A stretch of DNA of 64,000 nucleotides. Origin: Paraburkholderia atlantica (lineage in GTDB: Bacteria > Pseudomonadota > Gammaproteobacteria > Burkholderiales > Burkholderiaceae). The stretch lies in contig NZ_WHNQ01000008.1 in assembly GCF_009362785.1 (NCBI RefSeq), forward strand, positions 235,143 to 299,142, given 5' to 3'. A program made the translations under genes and the position numbers. Of the stretch, positions 26,976 to 36,027 are shown in pieces (the first letter of the stretch is position 1; every line of letters starts with the position of its first letter). The notes under the pieces are model-generated. The model was not told the DNA's origin and made no database searches. It worked only from the letters and a program-made list of their open reading frames with translations.

Positions 26976-28391
26976 ATGGATACGTGCAAGCGCAGTGGCA
27001 TTCTGCAGAGGATCACAGCAGCCAGAACGCTGGCAGCAGCCGCTTTCGCGCCGATTGAAGCGGGTCGACAAATCACCGATGGCAAAACACAGATGAATGG
27101 ATCTACGACAGGCATGACGGCCCTCTTGGGCGCATCCGCTGGCGAAACCAGCGCAGAACGTTTTACCCGCGGTATCGAGGTGCTGAAGAGGATCGGTGGC
27201 GCGGGCTACGATATCCCTGTTAACCGTCTGGCGCAGGTTGCCCCGGATTTGGCACGACTCACGGTTGAATTTGCCTATGGAGACATCCTGTCGCGGCCGG
27301 GGCTCGACCTGGGCCTTCGCCAGATCGCGACCGTTGCCGCGCTGATGGCCCATGGCAGCGTGCAACCGCAACTGAAATATCACATGACCGGCTTCCTCAA
27401 TGCCGGCGGCGAGCCCGCGGAACTGGTCGAAATGCTGTTCCTGGCGATTGCCATCCTTGGGTTTCCGGTCTCGATCAACGCAGTAGGTATCGTTCGCGAG
27501 ATCTTTCGGGAGCGCGGTCTGGCTTTCGATCCGATCGCCCCGGTGTCCGACGATGGCACTGCGCGATATCAGCGGGGTCTCGAGGTACTCGACGGTTTGA
27601 TGGCCAATCCGGAGAAGTACGTGGAAAAGCTGGCAAGCACTTCACCCGAGCTCGCCCGCTGGTCGGTCGAGTTCGCGTTCGGTGAGATCTTCGTTCGCGA
27701 AGGACTCGATCCAAAGGCAAGACAGATCGCGAGCATCTCGATGCTTGCGGCAGCCGGCAATCGCAGCGATCTGCTCGGCCTTCATATCGAAGCCGGGCTC
27801 GAGTCGGGCCTGTCCCGCGCCGAGATCACCGAAGCCCTGATGCAACTGGCCGTATATGCCGGGTTCCCGAGCGCGCTCAATGCCTTTGGCGTTGCGGACG
27901 CCGTGTTCACCAAGCCGGAGCAGAAAGAGAAAGAAGGGGCAGGTGGCCGGGTAAGCGCGAATGCAATCGTCTCCGAAACTCGCAAGGCTCGCAGCGAACG
28001 CGGATTGGCGACACTCGCGAGGACTTCTGCCCAGGCGGGCGAGGCCGTGGTCAACAGCTTCAACGACCTGGCTCCGGATATCGGCCGCGCGATCGTCGAG
28101 CACTCCTACGGCGACATCTTTAGCCGTGCCGGGCTCGACGCGAAGACGCGCGAGCTTGCCGCATGCTCGGCGCTCGCCGCGGTGGCAAGCAAAGCGACGG
28201 AGACGCCGCTGCGGGTCCATGCGAATGCGGCGCTGACGGCGGGCGCGACGCAGGCGGAAATCGTCGAAACGCTGCTAAACGTCCTTCCGTATCGCGGATA
28301 TCCCGCAGTCGAGGAAAGCATGCGTGTCGTCGGCGAGGAATTCAGAAAGCGCAGCGATCACGCCCAACAAGGGGCGGGAGAACGGCAATGA
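26976..28391 (+). CDS. Protein with three tandem carboxymuconolactone-decarboxylase (CMD) domains
   Basis: 471 residues from ATG 26976, which has GAGAAGGAGCAAATC upstream; the open frame to 26787 overlaps the LysR gene and is rejected. Three CMD/AhpD-like repeats are visible at about residues 61-180, 196-312 and 338-458. Each contains a variant of xLARxxVEFxYGDIxSRxGLD, followed by an R-Q/E-I/L helix and a GxPxxxxA/S segment. None has the CxxC of AhpD peroxidases, so they look like PcaC-type decarboxylases or a structural variant. Residues 12-30 are Ala-rich and might be an atypical signal. Free CMD proteins usually have one domain, sometimes two. The LysR neighbour suggests an aromatic or lactone substrate; the reaction is not assignable. 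Confidence 0.85.
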   Translation: MDTCKRSGILQRITAARTLAAAAFAPIEAGRQITDGKTQMNGSTTGMTALLGASAGETSAERFTRGIEVLKRIGGAGYDIPVNRLAQVAPDLARLTVEFAYGDILSRPGLDLGLRQIATVAALMAHGSVQPQLKYHMTGFLNAGGEPAELVEMLFLAIAILGFPVSINAVGIVREIFRERGLAFDPIAPVSDDGTARYQRGLEVLDGLMANPEKYVEKLASTSPELARWSVEFAFGEIFVREGLDPKARQIASISMLAAAGNRSDLLGLHIEAGLESGLSRAEITEALMQLAVYAGFPSALNAFGVADAVFTKPEQKEKEGAGGRVSANAIVSETRKARSERGLATLARTSAQAGEAVVNSFNDLAPDIGRAIVEHSYGDIFSRAGLDAKTRELAACSALAAVASKATETPLRVHANAALTAGATQAEIVETLLNVLPYRGYPAVEESMRVVGEEFRKRSDHAQQGAGERQ

Positions 28392-28528
28392 ATGCCACAC
28401 GCTTTCGGACACGCGGCCGGTCCGACGGCGGCACCATCGGTGGCGCTATCTCACGCTAACTTTCAATGCCGCTACTCCCAGGTAGCGGCGTCTGCCGCGC
28501 GAAAAACAATTCACGGTTCTTTACTTCT

Positions 28529-29335
28529 TTACTTCGACAGATGCAGCTTCTTCGATAGCACGATACCCCGCTGCGGGCTCACCAGCCAGATGGCGTGAAT
28601 GTTGGTGTAGAGGGTCGAGGTTCTTTTTGTGATGTCTGTGGGCTCGTCGTTGGTGGGATCGCTATGTTCGCGTCGGTCGGTCAGGTAAGGCGGCGCCATG
28701 CTACACATCAGCACAATCGCGAAGTCTCCATTCGCTTCGTGGAACGCCGTCTGCGAGAGTGTCACGCGTCCGTGAACCCTGGTTTTGCTCCGTTCGCCCG
28801 ACTTGAGCTCAATCAGATCGATATGTTGGATGTACCCCTTGGCCTTCGCCTCTGGCGCCACCACAAGCCCGCGACCGCGTTGTCCGGTGATGGTTTTCTT
28901 GAGTAGGATCGCTCCCGGATTGTTGTCATCGGACAGATCGATGTCTACCGTCAACAGGTGCGTCTTTGACTGATATCGTATTCCGTAGGGCGCAGGTACG
29001 ACGAAAGCCAGGTCGCGCCCGAGACTGGCTTTCGTCGAGTCGAGCCCGCTTGGCGCCTTAAGGACCGGGACGTGGATCAGCTTCCTGATGCGATCGCTCA
29101 ACGAAGGCGAGTTGGTATTCAAGCTCTGGCCCGCCAAAGCGTCCCTGATGGCAACCGGGTCGTCGCCGACGAAAGGCCGAGTCGACAGGACATCTGCAGA
29201 GGCAGAAATTTCAGGCTCAGTCGCATTGGGAACAGCGGCCGGGTCTGCCGACGTCTCGGCGTGCGCCAGCAGCGACATGCAAACCAGGGCGCAAGCGACA
29301 TTCGAACGGACCAGCATAGTTTTAAGATCAGCCAC
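28529..29335 (-). CDS. Secreted protein of unknown function
   Basis: 268 residues from GTG 29335, which has GGAGGAG just upstream. Signal-peptide-like N terminus (NVACALVCMSLLAHAET, cleavage after AHA). The rest is a soluble, mixed-composition domain (DLAFVVPAPYGIRYQSKTHLLTVDIDL, GRVTLSQTAFHEANGDFAIVLM) that I do not recognise. A Thr/Asp-rich segment near the C terminus precedes TLYTNIHAIWLVSPQ. It is on the same strand as the catalase-like gene upstream, 283 bp away, perhaps independent. Confidence 0.75.
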   Translation of the reverse strand: MADLKTMLVRSNVACALVCMSLLAHAETSADPAAVPNATEPEISASADVLSTRPFVGDDPVAIRDALAGQSLNTNSPSLSDRIRKLIHVPVLKAPSGLDSTKASLGRDLAFVVPAPYGIRYQSKTHLLTVDIDLSDDNNPGAILLKKTITGQRGRGLVVAPEAKAKGYIQHIDLIELKSGERSKTRVHGRVTLSQTAFHEANGDFAIVLMCSMAPPYLTDRREHSDPTNDEPTDITKRTSTLYTNIHAIWLVSPQRGIVLSKKLHLSK

Positions 29336-29618
29336 GACACTCCTCCAGGATCATGGCAGTCTATCGCAAAGCCTTGCATGGTCAACTCGACCGCGCGACA
29401 GCGGCCGTAGGCACCGGCTCGATCCGTTCTTCGTCAGTTCAGCAATCCCCTGTTGCGTTGCGCGCCAGCCTGAGACTTGCCGGTCACGCAAAAAGCGCGA
29501 CTCGTGCGTTTACCCCCGTGTTCGGCCTGTCGACGTTCCGCGAGCGCGCGTCCGGTACTGAGGGTAGGACACAATGAATGTGAAGCTGTCCATTGTCGTC
29601 GGGTAGGTTTCCCGATGG

Positions 29619-30581
29619 TTACCTACGGCGTCTGGCAAGCGAATCCGCGTAGGCTTGGGCGCGAGCTGCAAAGATTTCGTCGGTTGGACGGATGATGCCG
29701 TCGGCGAGGTTCGATGGATTAAAGAACGTTGCGTCACACGCCTCATCGTCCGAGAGTGCATCGATCACGATCGTACCCAGCTTGACCGCCTCGCGGTCGT
29801 CCTCGTTCGGCCACCTCTGCGTAACGTCCTCCGTCGGATCGCCTGGCTGCCCCAGAATAGCCAGCACATGAAACCGGACACCGCCATGCCCGATTCGCTC
29901 CGCCAGATCCTGAAATAGAAAGTCCGCGGAGAGTGCATTAGCCTCCTCGTTTTCTACGAAAAATTCTCCGGCGGCCGGCACAACTTTAAACTTGATCAGG
30001 CGAGTTTCACCGAGCACATTAATGGCCTTGAACGAATGTACGCCCCAATAGGTGGTTCCAGCAAAACTGCCTGGTAAGGAACGCGCCGCGATGTATTTTG
30101 CCTGATTCAACGTCTCAGGATTGGCCTCGGAAAATTCTTTGACCTTTTCCGGACTAGGCTGCCCGTTGGAGCCTGGGAAACGCGCGCGTAAAAAGCCAAG
30201 CATCTGATCGAGCGATTTGGCGAAGTGGACGGGTGCATTCTCCACGAGCAGGTCGGATGACTCCGCACCCTCGCCGACATGGAGCGCAAGTCCACGCAAG
30301 ACGAGTTTGTTTGTGTCCGCTACATTCGGGTTGCCGCCTCCCATGGAAAACCGCCCACGCACAACCGAGGCGTGAGTAAAACTCGCGGAGCGCGTGATCG
30401 TCGCAGCATCAACGGTGGGTTCGAAACGGCCGCGCACGCATTGTCCTTTTGCGAAGCTCGCACGGACTTTCGGTGGATTGCCAGCCACGCTCTTGAGAGC
30501 ATCGACGATGGCAATGGGAGTGGCACCACTTTCTTTTCCGTCTAATGCCGGGTTCGAATCTTCGATTGGTGACTGGCTCAT
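29619..30581 (-). CDS. Catalase-related haem protein (SrpA-like), distal His apparently replaced
   Basis: 320 residues, the size of the small catalase-related peroxidases rather than of full catalases. Matches: AKGQCVRGRFEP, VRGRFSMGGGNPNVAD, LRGLALHVG, GTTYWGVHSFKAINVLGE, and a C-terminal RAQAYADSLARR in which Tyr311 would be the proximal haem ligand. In catalases and SrpA relatives the first motif is HAKG with the catalytic distal His; here it reads SFAKG (Phe43). Peroxide chemistry may therefore be altered or lost. No signal peptide, so probably cytoplasmic. Context gives no further clue. Confidence 0.82.
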   Translation of the reverse strand: MSQSPIEDSNPALDGKESGATPIAIVDALKSVAGNPPKVRASFAKGQCVRGRFEPTVDAATITRSASFTHASVVRGRFSMGGGNPNVADTNKLVLRGLALHVGEGAESSDLLVENAPVHFAKSLDQMLGFLRARFPGSNGQPSPEKVKEFSEANPETLNQAKYIAARSLPGSFAGTTYWGVHSFKAINVLGETRLIKFKVVPAAGEFFVENEEANALSADFLFQDLAERIGHGGVRFHVLAILGQPGDPTEDVTQRWPNEDDREAVKLGTIVIDALSDDEACDATFFNPSNLADGIIRPTDEIFAARAQAYADSLARRRR

Positions 30582-31092
30582 CGCAAAGACTCCATGGTCA
30601 GAATGACTTCAGGGCGCAAAGAGCAAGGGACCGGTTCACGTCGCGCTTCGCATGCGCCATCAAGTCAACCGTCACGCCCTTCGACGAGACTCCGATGCAC
30701 AGCGCTGCACAACGCGTCGCGCCGCTTGCTACCCGCCGTAAAATTACGTAAGCATAGGTGAAAACCAGCCTTCGACAGCCAGGTATTTTCCGGAGCAAGA
30801 ACGGCTTTCCAATGTGCGACAGCGCATTGACTGCTACCTGCGTTCGCATGCAGAGCGGACGCGAACTCGGACTTCATCCGCTCGGCCCCACGAGTAAAGC
30901 TGCCCGCTATGCCGTGGTATCGCACGAATTAGCTGAAGCTCCTTCACGGGGGCATTTTTACGACGAACCAAAAAAAATCCCCTCCGAAGAGGGGACGATG
31001 AACCGCTTGCAATGCGTGCCTTGTACTGGCTCAAAGCGCCATCAATGGTCCTCACAACCAAACCTTTGGGGAAATCCCCGTGAACCTCGCCG
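30582..31092. other. 511-bp intergenic stretch containing the phoX terminator
   Basis: No convincing gene: short frames (30598-30849 minus, 30758-31132 plus) have shadow-like composition and no domain. The right part contains the intrinsic terminator listed separately; the left part probably holds the promoter of the catalase-like gene. Confidence 0.5.
30970..30994 (-). terminator. Rho-independent terminator for phoX-type gene
   Basis: On the minus strand GAGGGG... the stem CCCCTC/GAGGGG (30979-30984, 30989-30994; loop CGAA/TTCG) is followed by eight T (complement of the A run at 30970-30977). It lies about 100 bp after the stop of the phosphatase gene. Confidence 0.85.
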
Positions 31093-33072
31093 TCACACCA
31101 GCTTGATCGATGTCGGGTCTGCCGTCAGATAACCGACCGCTGAGCCGAAGCGATTCCGGTAGTTCGCGCGTACGAGCGGATCGAGCGTGGCCTGCACTTT
31201 CGAGTGCAGGGAAGTCCAGTCGCCCGCATGCTGGAAATTGCTCATGATGTAGGTCCAGCCATTGATTTCGTCGACGGCATGCAGCCCTGTCGACTCCGCA
31301 CCTGCCGGACACGACAGCACGCGCGACAACGCCTTCGTGTCGACGTTATAAGCCCACAGGAAATTGTTGACATGCATGCCGCTGTCCTCACCGATGAACA
31401 GAGTACGCAGCTTTTCCGAGAACTTCAGGTTGTCCGGATTCGCGATCTTCTCCGGATTCGCGGTATTACCGAGACCGTCCGCACTCGCCAGGTCTTCGCC
31501 AACCAGTTCAGCCGGCGCGCCCATATCGATGGGAACCCATTCGCTGTCAATCGCGGCGCCGTCGAGATCGCGCTGCCCGCCCTTCATATTCAGCGCGTAG
31601 ACGGCGCCCGATGTAATGGCCTTGTTGAGCGCGACATCGGTCGAATGGTCATTGCCCCGCACCATCGACGCCGTAATCTGCGACATGGCCGAATACAGAA
31701 TCTTGTCTTTCGCGTTGACCGTCGTACCTTCGAGTTTCGTGAAACCCATGCTCGCGCCGCGCAGTGCGGCGTAGCGGTGCGTCTCAAGAAATGCGGCGGC
31801 TTTCTCCATGCCAGGCTTCAGGCGGACCCAGTTGAATTTGCCGCCGAAGTGAATCCGGGTGAACGTCGGATCGGTCGGCGGATTCTTCTCGTCGGTGACG
31901 ATGTCCATGATGTCCGTGATCGTCAGCGTATCGGCGAGCGCCTCGATTTCATCGCTGGTCGCGTGACCGATTTTGAGCCATGTCAGCGTCGCGGCGCCGG
32001 CACCGGCCGACGAGCTCTGCGCCCACTTTGCGACGTACAGCGTGCCCGCCGACAGGTCGGCTTGTTTGTCCGCGATGAACATGAACAGGCCGCCGTTGGT
32101 CGCGTCGTCGCCCATCAGCACGGTGCGCTTGTCGGGCATCACCTGAATCAGCTCATGCGAGATGCGGCCGAGGCAGTAATGCTTCTTGACCGTCCCCGTG
32201 CCATCAGGATGCACGGTCACTTCCGGCAGATGGCCATAGTGATACGGCCGCGCCGCTGATGCGCTGCCGTACAGATTCCGGCTGTACGCCTGGAACTGCG
32301 TGTTCGTCGCGATCGTCGCGGCATCCGGCTCGTACTCTTCGCTCGACAGATGCGTATTCCACGGCGACAGGCTCGCGCCGCACGTGATCCACAATCCATG
32401 CGCGCCCGATGTATCGACGTTCGAATAGCTGACCAGTGTGAGCTTGCCGGTCGTCGGGTCCTGATCGAGCGTCAGCACGGCAATCGGCGACGGCAACTTG
32501 CCGTACATGTCGCCCGCGGCGGTTTCCGTCTGGTCGCGCGTCGCGTATTCGAACTGCACGACAGCGAACACCGCGTTCCCCTTGACGCCCTTCACCACCG
32601 GCTTGTCGAGCCGGATCAGCGAGGTGCCGTCCGGGCAGTCGGAGAAGAACTGGCGCTCCTTGCCGGGTACCGATGTGTCCATGATCGGCTGGTTGTTGAT
32701 GTCGAAATACCCGCCTGCCACGATCACGCCGCCCGTCGTGTTGACGACCGTGTCGCCCGTCACGAAGAACGGCTGATACGCGAGTTTGTAGGTACGGCTG
32801 CTGCCGTCGCTGTACCGCGTGGTCAGCGTCGATCCGACCGTGGTCGCCGCCATCGCAGCAGGATTCGCCAGCGAGGGCGCTGCCATCCCGGCGAACGACG
32901 CTGCCGTGAAGGTCGCTGCCGTGGGGGCGGGCGTGTTGCCCGCTGCAAGGTCGCTACTGCCGCCGCAGCCCCCGAGAAGCGTTGTCGCGGCGGATGCACC
33001 GAGGGGCAGCATCGGCGCGCCTGCGATGATCCTGAGAGCCCTGCGGCGTGAGTAGTCGAATGATTGCACCAT
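31093..33072 (-). CDS. PhoX-family alkaline phosphatase (DUF839), Tat-exported
   Basis: Releases phosphate from organic esters in the periplasm using Ca/Fe. 659 residues. ATG 33072 is chosen for AGGAGAAC directly upstream and because the protein then begins with a twin-arginine leader (YSRRRALRIIAGAPML) and a lipobox-like LLGGC. Family segments: GLWITCGASLSPWNTHLSSEE near the first third, YGHLPEVTVHPDGTGTVKKHY, DDATNGGLFMFIAD, and DNLKFSEKLRTLFIGEDS toward the C terminus. A Pho-box-like sequence lies 94 bp upstream, fitting phosphate-starvation control. A clean terminator follows. Confidence 0.9.
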   Translation of the reverse strand: MVQSFDYSRRRALRIIAGAPMLPLGASAATTLLGGCGGSSDLAAGNTPAPTAATFTAASFAGMAAPSLANPAAMAATTVGSTLTTRYSDGSSRTYKLAYQPFFVTGDTVVNTTGGVIVAGGYFDINNQPIMDTSVPGKERQFFSDCPDGTSLIRLDKPVVKGVKGNAVFAVVQFEYATRDQTETAAGDMYGKLPSPIAVLTLDQDPTTGKLTLVSYSNVDTSGAHGLWITCGASLSPWNTHLSSEEYEPDAATIATNTQFQAYSRNLYGSASAARPYHYGHLPEVTVHPDGTGTVKKHYCLGRISHELIQVMPDKRTVLMGDDATNGGLFMFIADKQADLSAGTLYVAKWAQSSSAGAGAATLTWLKIGHATSDEIEALADTLTITDIMDIVTDEKNPPTDPTFTRIHFGGKFNWVRLKPGMEKAAAFLETHRYAALRGASMGFTKLEGTTVNAKDKILYSAMSQITASMVRGNDHSTDVALNKAITSGAVYALNMKGGQRDLDGAAIDSEWVPIDMGAPAELVGEDLASADGLGNTANPEKIANPDNLKFSEKLRTLFIGEDSGMHVNNFLWAYNVDTKALSRVLSCPAGAESTGLHAVDEINGWTYIMSNFQHAGDWTSLHSKVQATLDPLVRANYRNRFGSAVGYLTADPTSIKLV

Positions 33073-33422
33073 GTTCTCCTGGTTCCTTGTTGTGGGGATG
33101 TACCGGGGACTCAGGATCGGGATGACCATGGCGCGCCGGATTGACGCGTTACTTTATGGAATGAATATGAAAAGTATTTGACAGCAGCCTGTAATGTGTT
33201 CGGCGGACCGTGCTGACGTAGGTCACCGGTATCCTTCGCGCGTACGTGTATATGCATCTCGACGTGACATGGGCGTTTCGATACGCAATTGCAGCGCGTT
33301 TGCCGCGATCGCAGCCAATCGCGAGACCAGATAAAGATAGAGAAATTGCTTGGTTAGCCGCAAAGCGGCTGCACGCTATCGTATGAGCTCCTGACTATCC
33401 GACGACCTCGTGTCGATCGTTC
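33073..33422. other. 350-bp divergent control region between phosphatase and acetyltransferase genes
   Basis: Non-coding on both strands. It includes the Pho-box-like site at 33166-33184 and an A/T-richer core (33150-33180, 33325-33350). No further element is recognised. Confidence 0.5.
33166..33184 (-). promoter_or_regulatory. Pho-box-like site upstream of the PhoX gene
   Basis: On the minus strand the sequence reads CTGTCAAATACTTTTCATA. It resembles the PhoB consensus of two CTGTCAT-like repeats spaced 11 bp apart; the first repeat matches 6 of 7, the second is weaker. It lies 94 bp before the ATG, with an A/T-rich CATAAA downstream as possible -10. Confidence 0.5.
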
Positions 33423-33974
33423 ATGAGCACTCTCGTCGTTGACACCACGCCGCTCGATCCCCGTTCGCAACCACTGCTCGACGCGCTGCTGCACGAATAC
33501 GCGAGCCGCTACGAAGATTATCGAAAGGACGGCGGCGCGGCCGCCGCGCAAGAGATGGCGCGCTATCCGGCCGACCTGTTCGCACCGCCGCACGGCGCAT
33601 TCATTCTGCTGGTCCGCGACGGCGAGACGATCGGCGGCGGCGCGTTCAAGCGCTATGACGCGCGTACGGCGGAACTCAAACGCATCTGGACGCGTGACGA
33701 TCTGCGCCGCCAGGGACTCGCGCGACAGGTCGTGCAGGAACTGGAAGCGCGTGCGCTCGCGCAGGGCTACTCGCGCATCTATCTGACTACCGGCTTCAAA
33801 CAGCCGGAAGCATGGGCGCTGTACGAACGAACCGGCTATACGAAGTTGTTCGATACCGCGTTGCCTCCCGAAGTGCACGTGCATCTTCGCTTCGGCAAGA
33901 ACCTGCTCGCGCCGCAACGCCTCGACACGCTCGACGACCTGCGCGCGAAAGACGCCGATCTGGCTGCCCGATAA
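33423..33974 (+). CDS. GNAT-family N-acetyltransferase
   Basis: Acetyl-CoA-dependent transferase, 183 residues. The GNAT core is clear: GGGAFKRYDARTAELKRIWT (motif C/D strands), then the acetyl-CoA loop RRQGLARQVVQELEARALAQG, then GFKQPEAWALYERTGY. The ribosome site before ATG 33423 is weak. It is the first gene of the long rightward organosulfur-type run and may detoxify a substrate analogue; GNAT genes are frequent companions of sulfonate/LLM clusters in this group, which is context rather than proof. Confidence 0.88.
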   Translation: MSTLVVDTTPLDPRSQPLLDALLHEYASRYEDYRKDGGAAAAQEMARYPADLFAPPHGAFILLVRDGETIGGGAFKRYDARTAELKRIWTRDDLRRQGLARQVVQELEARALAQGYSRIYLTTGFKQPEAWALYERTGYTKLFDTALPPEVHVHLRFGKNLLAPQRLDTLDDLRAKDADLAAR

Positions 33975-34014
33975 AGGGCGCACTCCTATCTCCTCACACT
34001 TCAACGGATATCAC

Positions 34015-34944
34015 ATGAAGACAGGTCTACAGTTGTCGTCGCTCGTGTTGGCGGTCATGTTTTACGTCAGCGGCAACGCGTTCGCCGCGACCGGTTTCGA
34101 TCTGAGTCCCGACCAGCACGGCCGCGTCCGTGCCGAACAGGATGCGGCCGCGACGAAGGCGGTGCCCGCCAACTTCCCATTCGTCGCGAAAGACGAGCTG
34201 ACCGTCGGCATCGTCGTCGCGCATCCGCCGATCAGCACCTATGCAACCGATGCGAAGACCGTGGTCGGCTTCGATCCCGATCTCGCGCAACTCGTCGCGG
34301 ACAGCCTCGGCCGCAAGCTCAATGTCGTGATCCTCGCGTGGCCGGATTGGCCGCTCGCGCTCGCGTCCGGCAAGGTCGACGCGGTGATTTCGAACGTGAC
34401 CGTGACCGAGGAGCGCAAGGCGAAGTTCGACTTCTCGACCTACCGGCGCGACGAGGTCGGCTTCTTCGTGAAGACCGATAGCCCGATCAAATCGATCCGC
34501 GAACCCAAGGACGTCGCGGGCCTGCGCGTGATTACCGACGCCGGCACGAATCAGGAAAAGATCCTGCTCGAATGGGACAAGCAGAACGTCGCACATGGAT
34601 TGAAGCCGATCCAGGTGCAGTACTACGACGACGATGCGGTCAAATCGGTGGCGCTGCAATCGGGGCGTGCCGACGCGATCTTCAGCGTCAACGCGGCGCT
34701 GCTCTACGACTCGGCCACGCATGGCAAGACGCGCCAGGTGGGCACGGTCAGCGGCGGCTGGCCGCGTACCGCTGAAGTCGCGGTGACGACGCGCCGCGGC
34801 AGCGGTCTCGCCGCGCCGGTAACGATCGCGCTGAACGATCTGATCGGCAAAGGCCAGTATCGCGCGGTGCTCGAGCGCTGGAATCTCGGCTCCGAAGCGA
34901 TCGACAAGGCCGCGACCAATCCGCCGGGATTGCCGAAATCCTGA
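34015..34944 (+). CDS. ABC transporter substrate-binding protein, amino-acid family 3, paralogue 1
   Basis: Periplasmic receptor, 309 residues, with a signal peptide (SSLVLAVMFYVSGNAFAATG). The SBP family 3 core is visible: VVGFDPDLAQLVADSLGRKL, WPLALASGKVDAVISNVTVTEERKAKFDFSTY, and RVITDAGTNQEKILLEW. A closely related paralogue is encoded at 39250-40203, sharing LSPxQxGRxR, TYATDAxTVVG and the C-terminal NPPGLPK. The two probably feed the same fused permease/ATPase (37421-39229) with different substrates, inferred to be sulfur-containing. Confidence 0.9.
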   Translation: MKTGLQLSSLVLAVMFYVSGNAFAATGFDLSPDQHGRVRAEQDAAATKAVPANFPFVAKDELTVGIVVAHPPISTYATDAKTVVGFDPDLAQLVADSLGRKLNVVILAWPDWPLALASGKVDAVISNVTVTEERKAKFDFSTYRRDEVGFFVKTDSPIKSIREPKDVAGLRVITDAGTNQEKILLEWDKQNVAHGLKPIQVQYYDDDAVKSVALQSGRADAIFSVNAALLYDSATHGKTRQVGTVSGGWPRTAEVAVTTRRGSGLAAPVTIALNDLIGKGQYRAVLERWNLGSEAIDKAATNPPGLPKS

Positions 34945-34987
34945 GTGCGTCAGCGCTTTTGATCTTTCTTCGTCGATCTGCCATCCC

Positions 34988-35989
34988 ATGACCTTTTCGC
35001 TATCGCTGCTGGATAAAAGCCCGATTGCCGCCGGTGCGAGCGCGGCCGAGGCGTTGCGCTTCACGGTCTCGCTCGCGAAGCGCGCCGAAGCGCTCGGCTT
35101 CAAACGCTTCTGGATCGCCGAGCATCACGGCGCATCCAACCTCGCGAGTTCGGCGCCGGAGATCGTCGTCTCGCACGTACTCGCGCATACGTCGCGGATT
35201 CGCGTCGGCTCGGGCGGTGTGATGTTGCAGCACTACAGCCCGTTCAAGGTCGCCGAGACGTTCAGGCTGCTCGCGGCGCTCGCGCCCGGGCGCGTCGATC
35301 TCGGCATCGGCAAGGCGCCCGGCGGACTGCCGCAGACCACGCGCGCGCTGCAATGGCTGCACGACAAGAAAAACAAGCCCGGCTTCAACACGCAGCTTGC
35401 GCAACTCGATGCGTTTCTCGGCGCGGGCGTCGAACCGGACCATGCGCTCGCCGGTGCGCTCGCGTTTCCGGCTCCGCCGACGCTGCCGGAGCGCATTCTG
35501 CTCGGTGGCAGTCCGGATAGCGCGGCGCTTGCGGCAAAGCAGGGCTGGCAGTTCTGCTACGCCGGACACTTCAACGGCGACGAGGCGAACATCGAGCGCA
35601 CCGTGCAGACCTACCGCGCTGCGAGCGGCCGCGCGCCACTGCTCGCGCTGTACGCGGTCGCCGCGGCGACGCGCGACGAAGCCGAGCGGCTCACCGGGCC
35701 GCTGCGCATCTTCAGGCTGCAACTGGCCAGCGGCCAAAGCCTGAATCTGGCGACGGCCGAAGCCGCGGAAGAATACGCGCGCCAGGCGGGCGCGAGCGGC
35801 TACACGATCGAAGAGCGCCATCCGCACGTCGTCAAGGGCACGGCCGACGATGTACGCGACCAGCTCGACGCCTTGAGCCGCCGCTACGGCATCGACGAAT
35901 TCGTCATCGATTCGCCGTTGCAACACTATCCGGCGCGCCTGCGCTCGGTCGAGCTGCTCGGCAGCACGATCGAGCCGGCCTACGCGTGA
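34988..35989 (+). CDS. LLM-class flavin-dependent monooxygenase (MsnO8-like)
   Basis: Bacterial-luciferase-fold enzyme using reduced flavin and O2, 333 residues. The N terminus FSLSLLDKSPIAAGASAAEA and RFWIAEHHGASNLASSAPEIV are typical of the MsnO8 branch; RIRVGSGGVMLQHYSPFKVAE and LAPGRVDLGIGKAPGG follow. The family often desulfonates or oxidises organosulfur compounds and needs a separate flavin reductase, which is not in the window. It lies between an SBP gene and a second LLM gene, consistent with scavenging of sulfur. Confidence 0.9.
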   Translation: MTFSLSLLDKSPIAAGASAAEALRFTVSLAKRAEALGFKRFWIAEHHGASNLASSAPEIVVSHVLAHTSRIRVGSGGVMLQHYSPFKVAETFRLLAALAPGRVDLGIGKAPGGLPQTTRALQWLHDKKNKPGFNTQLAQLDAFLGAGVEPDHALAGALAFPAPPTLPERILLGGSPDSAALAAKQGWQFCYAGHFNGDEANIERTVQTYRAASGRAPLLALYAVAAATRDEAERLTGPLRIFRLQLASGQSLNLATAEAAEEYARQAGASGYTIEERHPHVVKGTADDVRDQLDALSRRYGIDEFVIDSPLQHYPARLRSVELLGSTIEPAYA

Positions 35990-36027
35990 TCTTTCCAACG
36001 AACACTCAACGATTGGCGGACTATCCG

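Noticed and set aside
30541..30565. A GGTTCGAATC-like tRNA T-arm sequence
   Set aside because: It lies within the N-terminal codons of the catalase-like gene, and no acceptor or anticodon stem can be folded around it.
33240..33330. Possible CRISPR-like or direct repeats
   Set aside because: No repeated unit longer than chance was seen here or elsewhere; no spacer periodicity.
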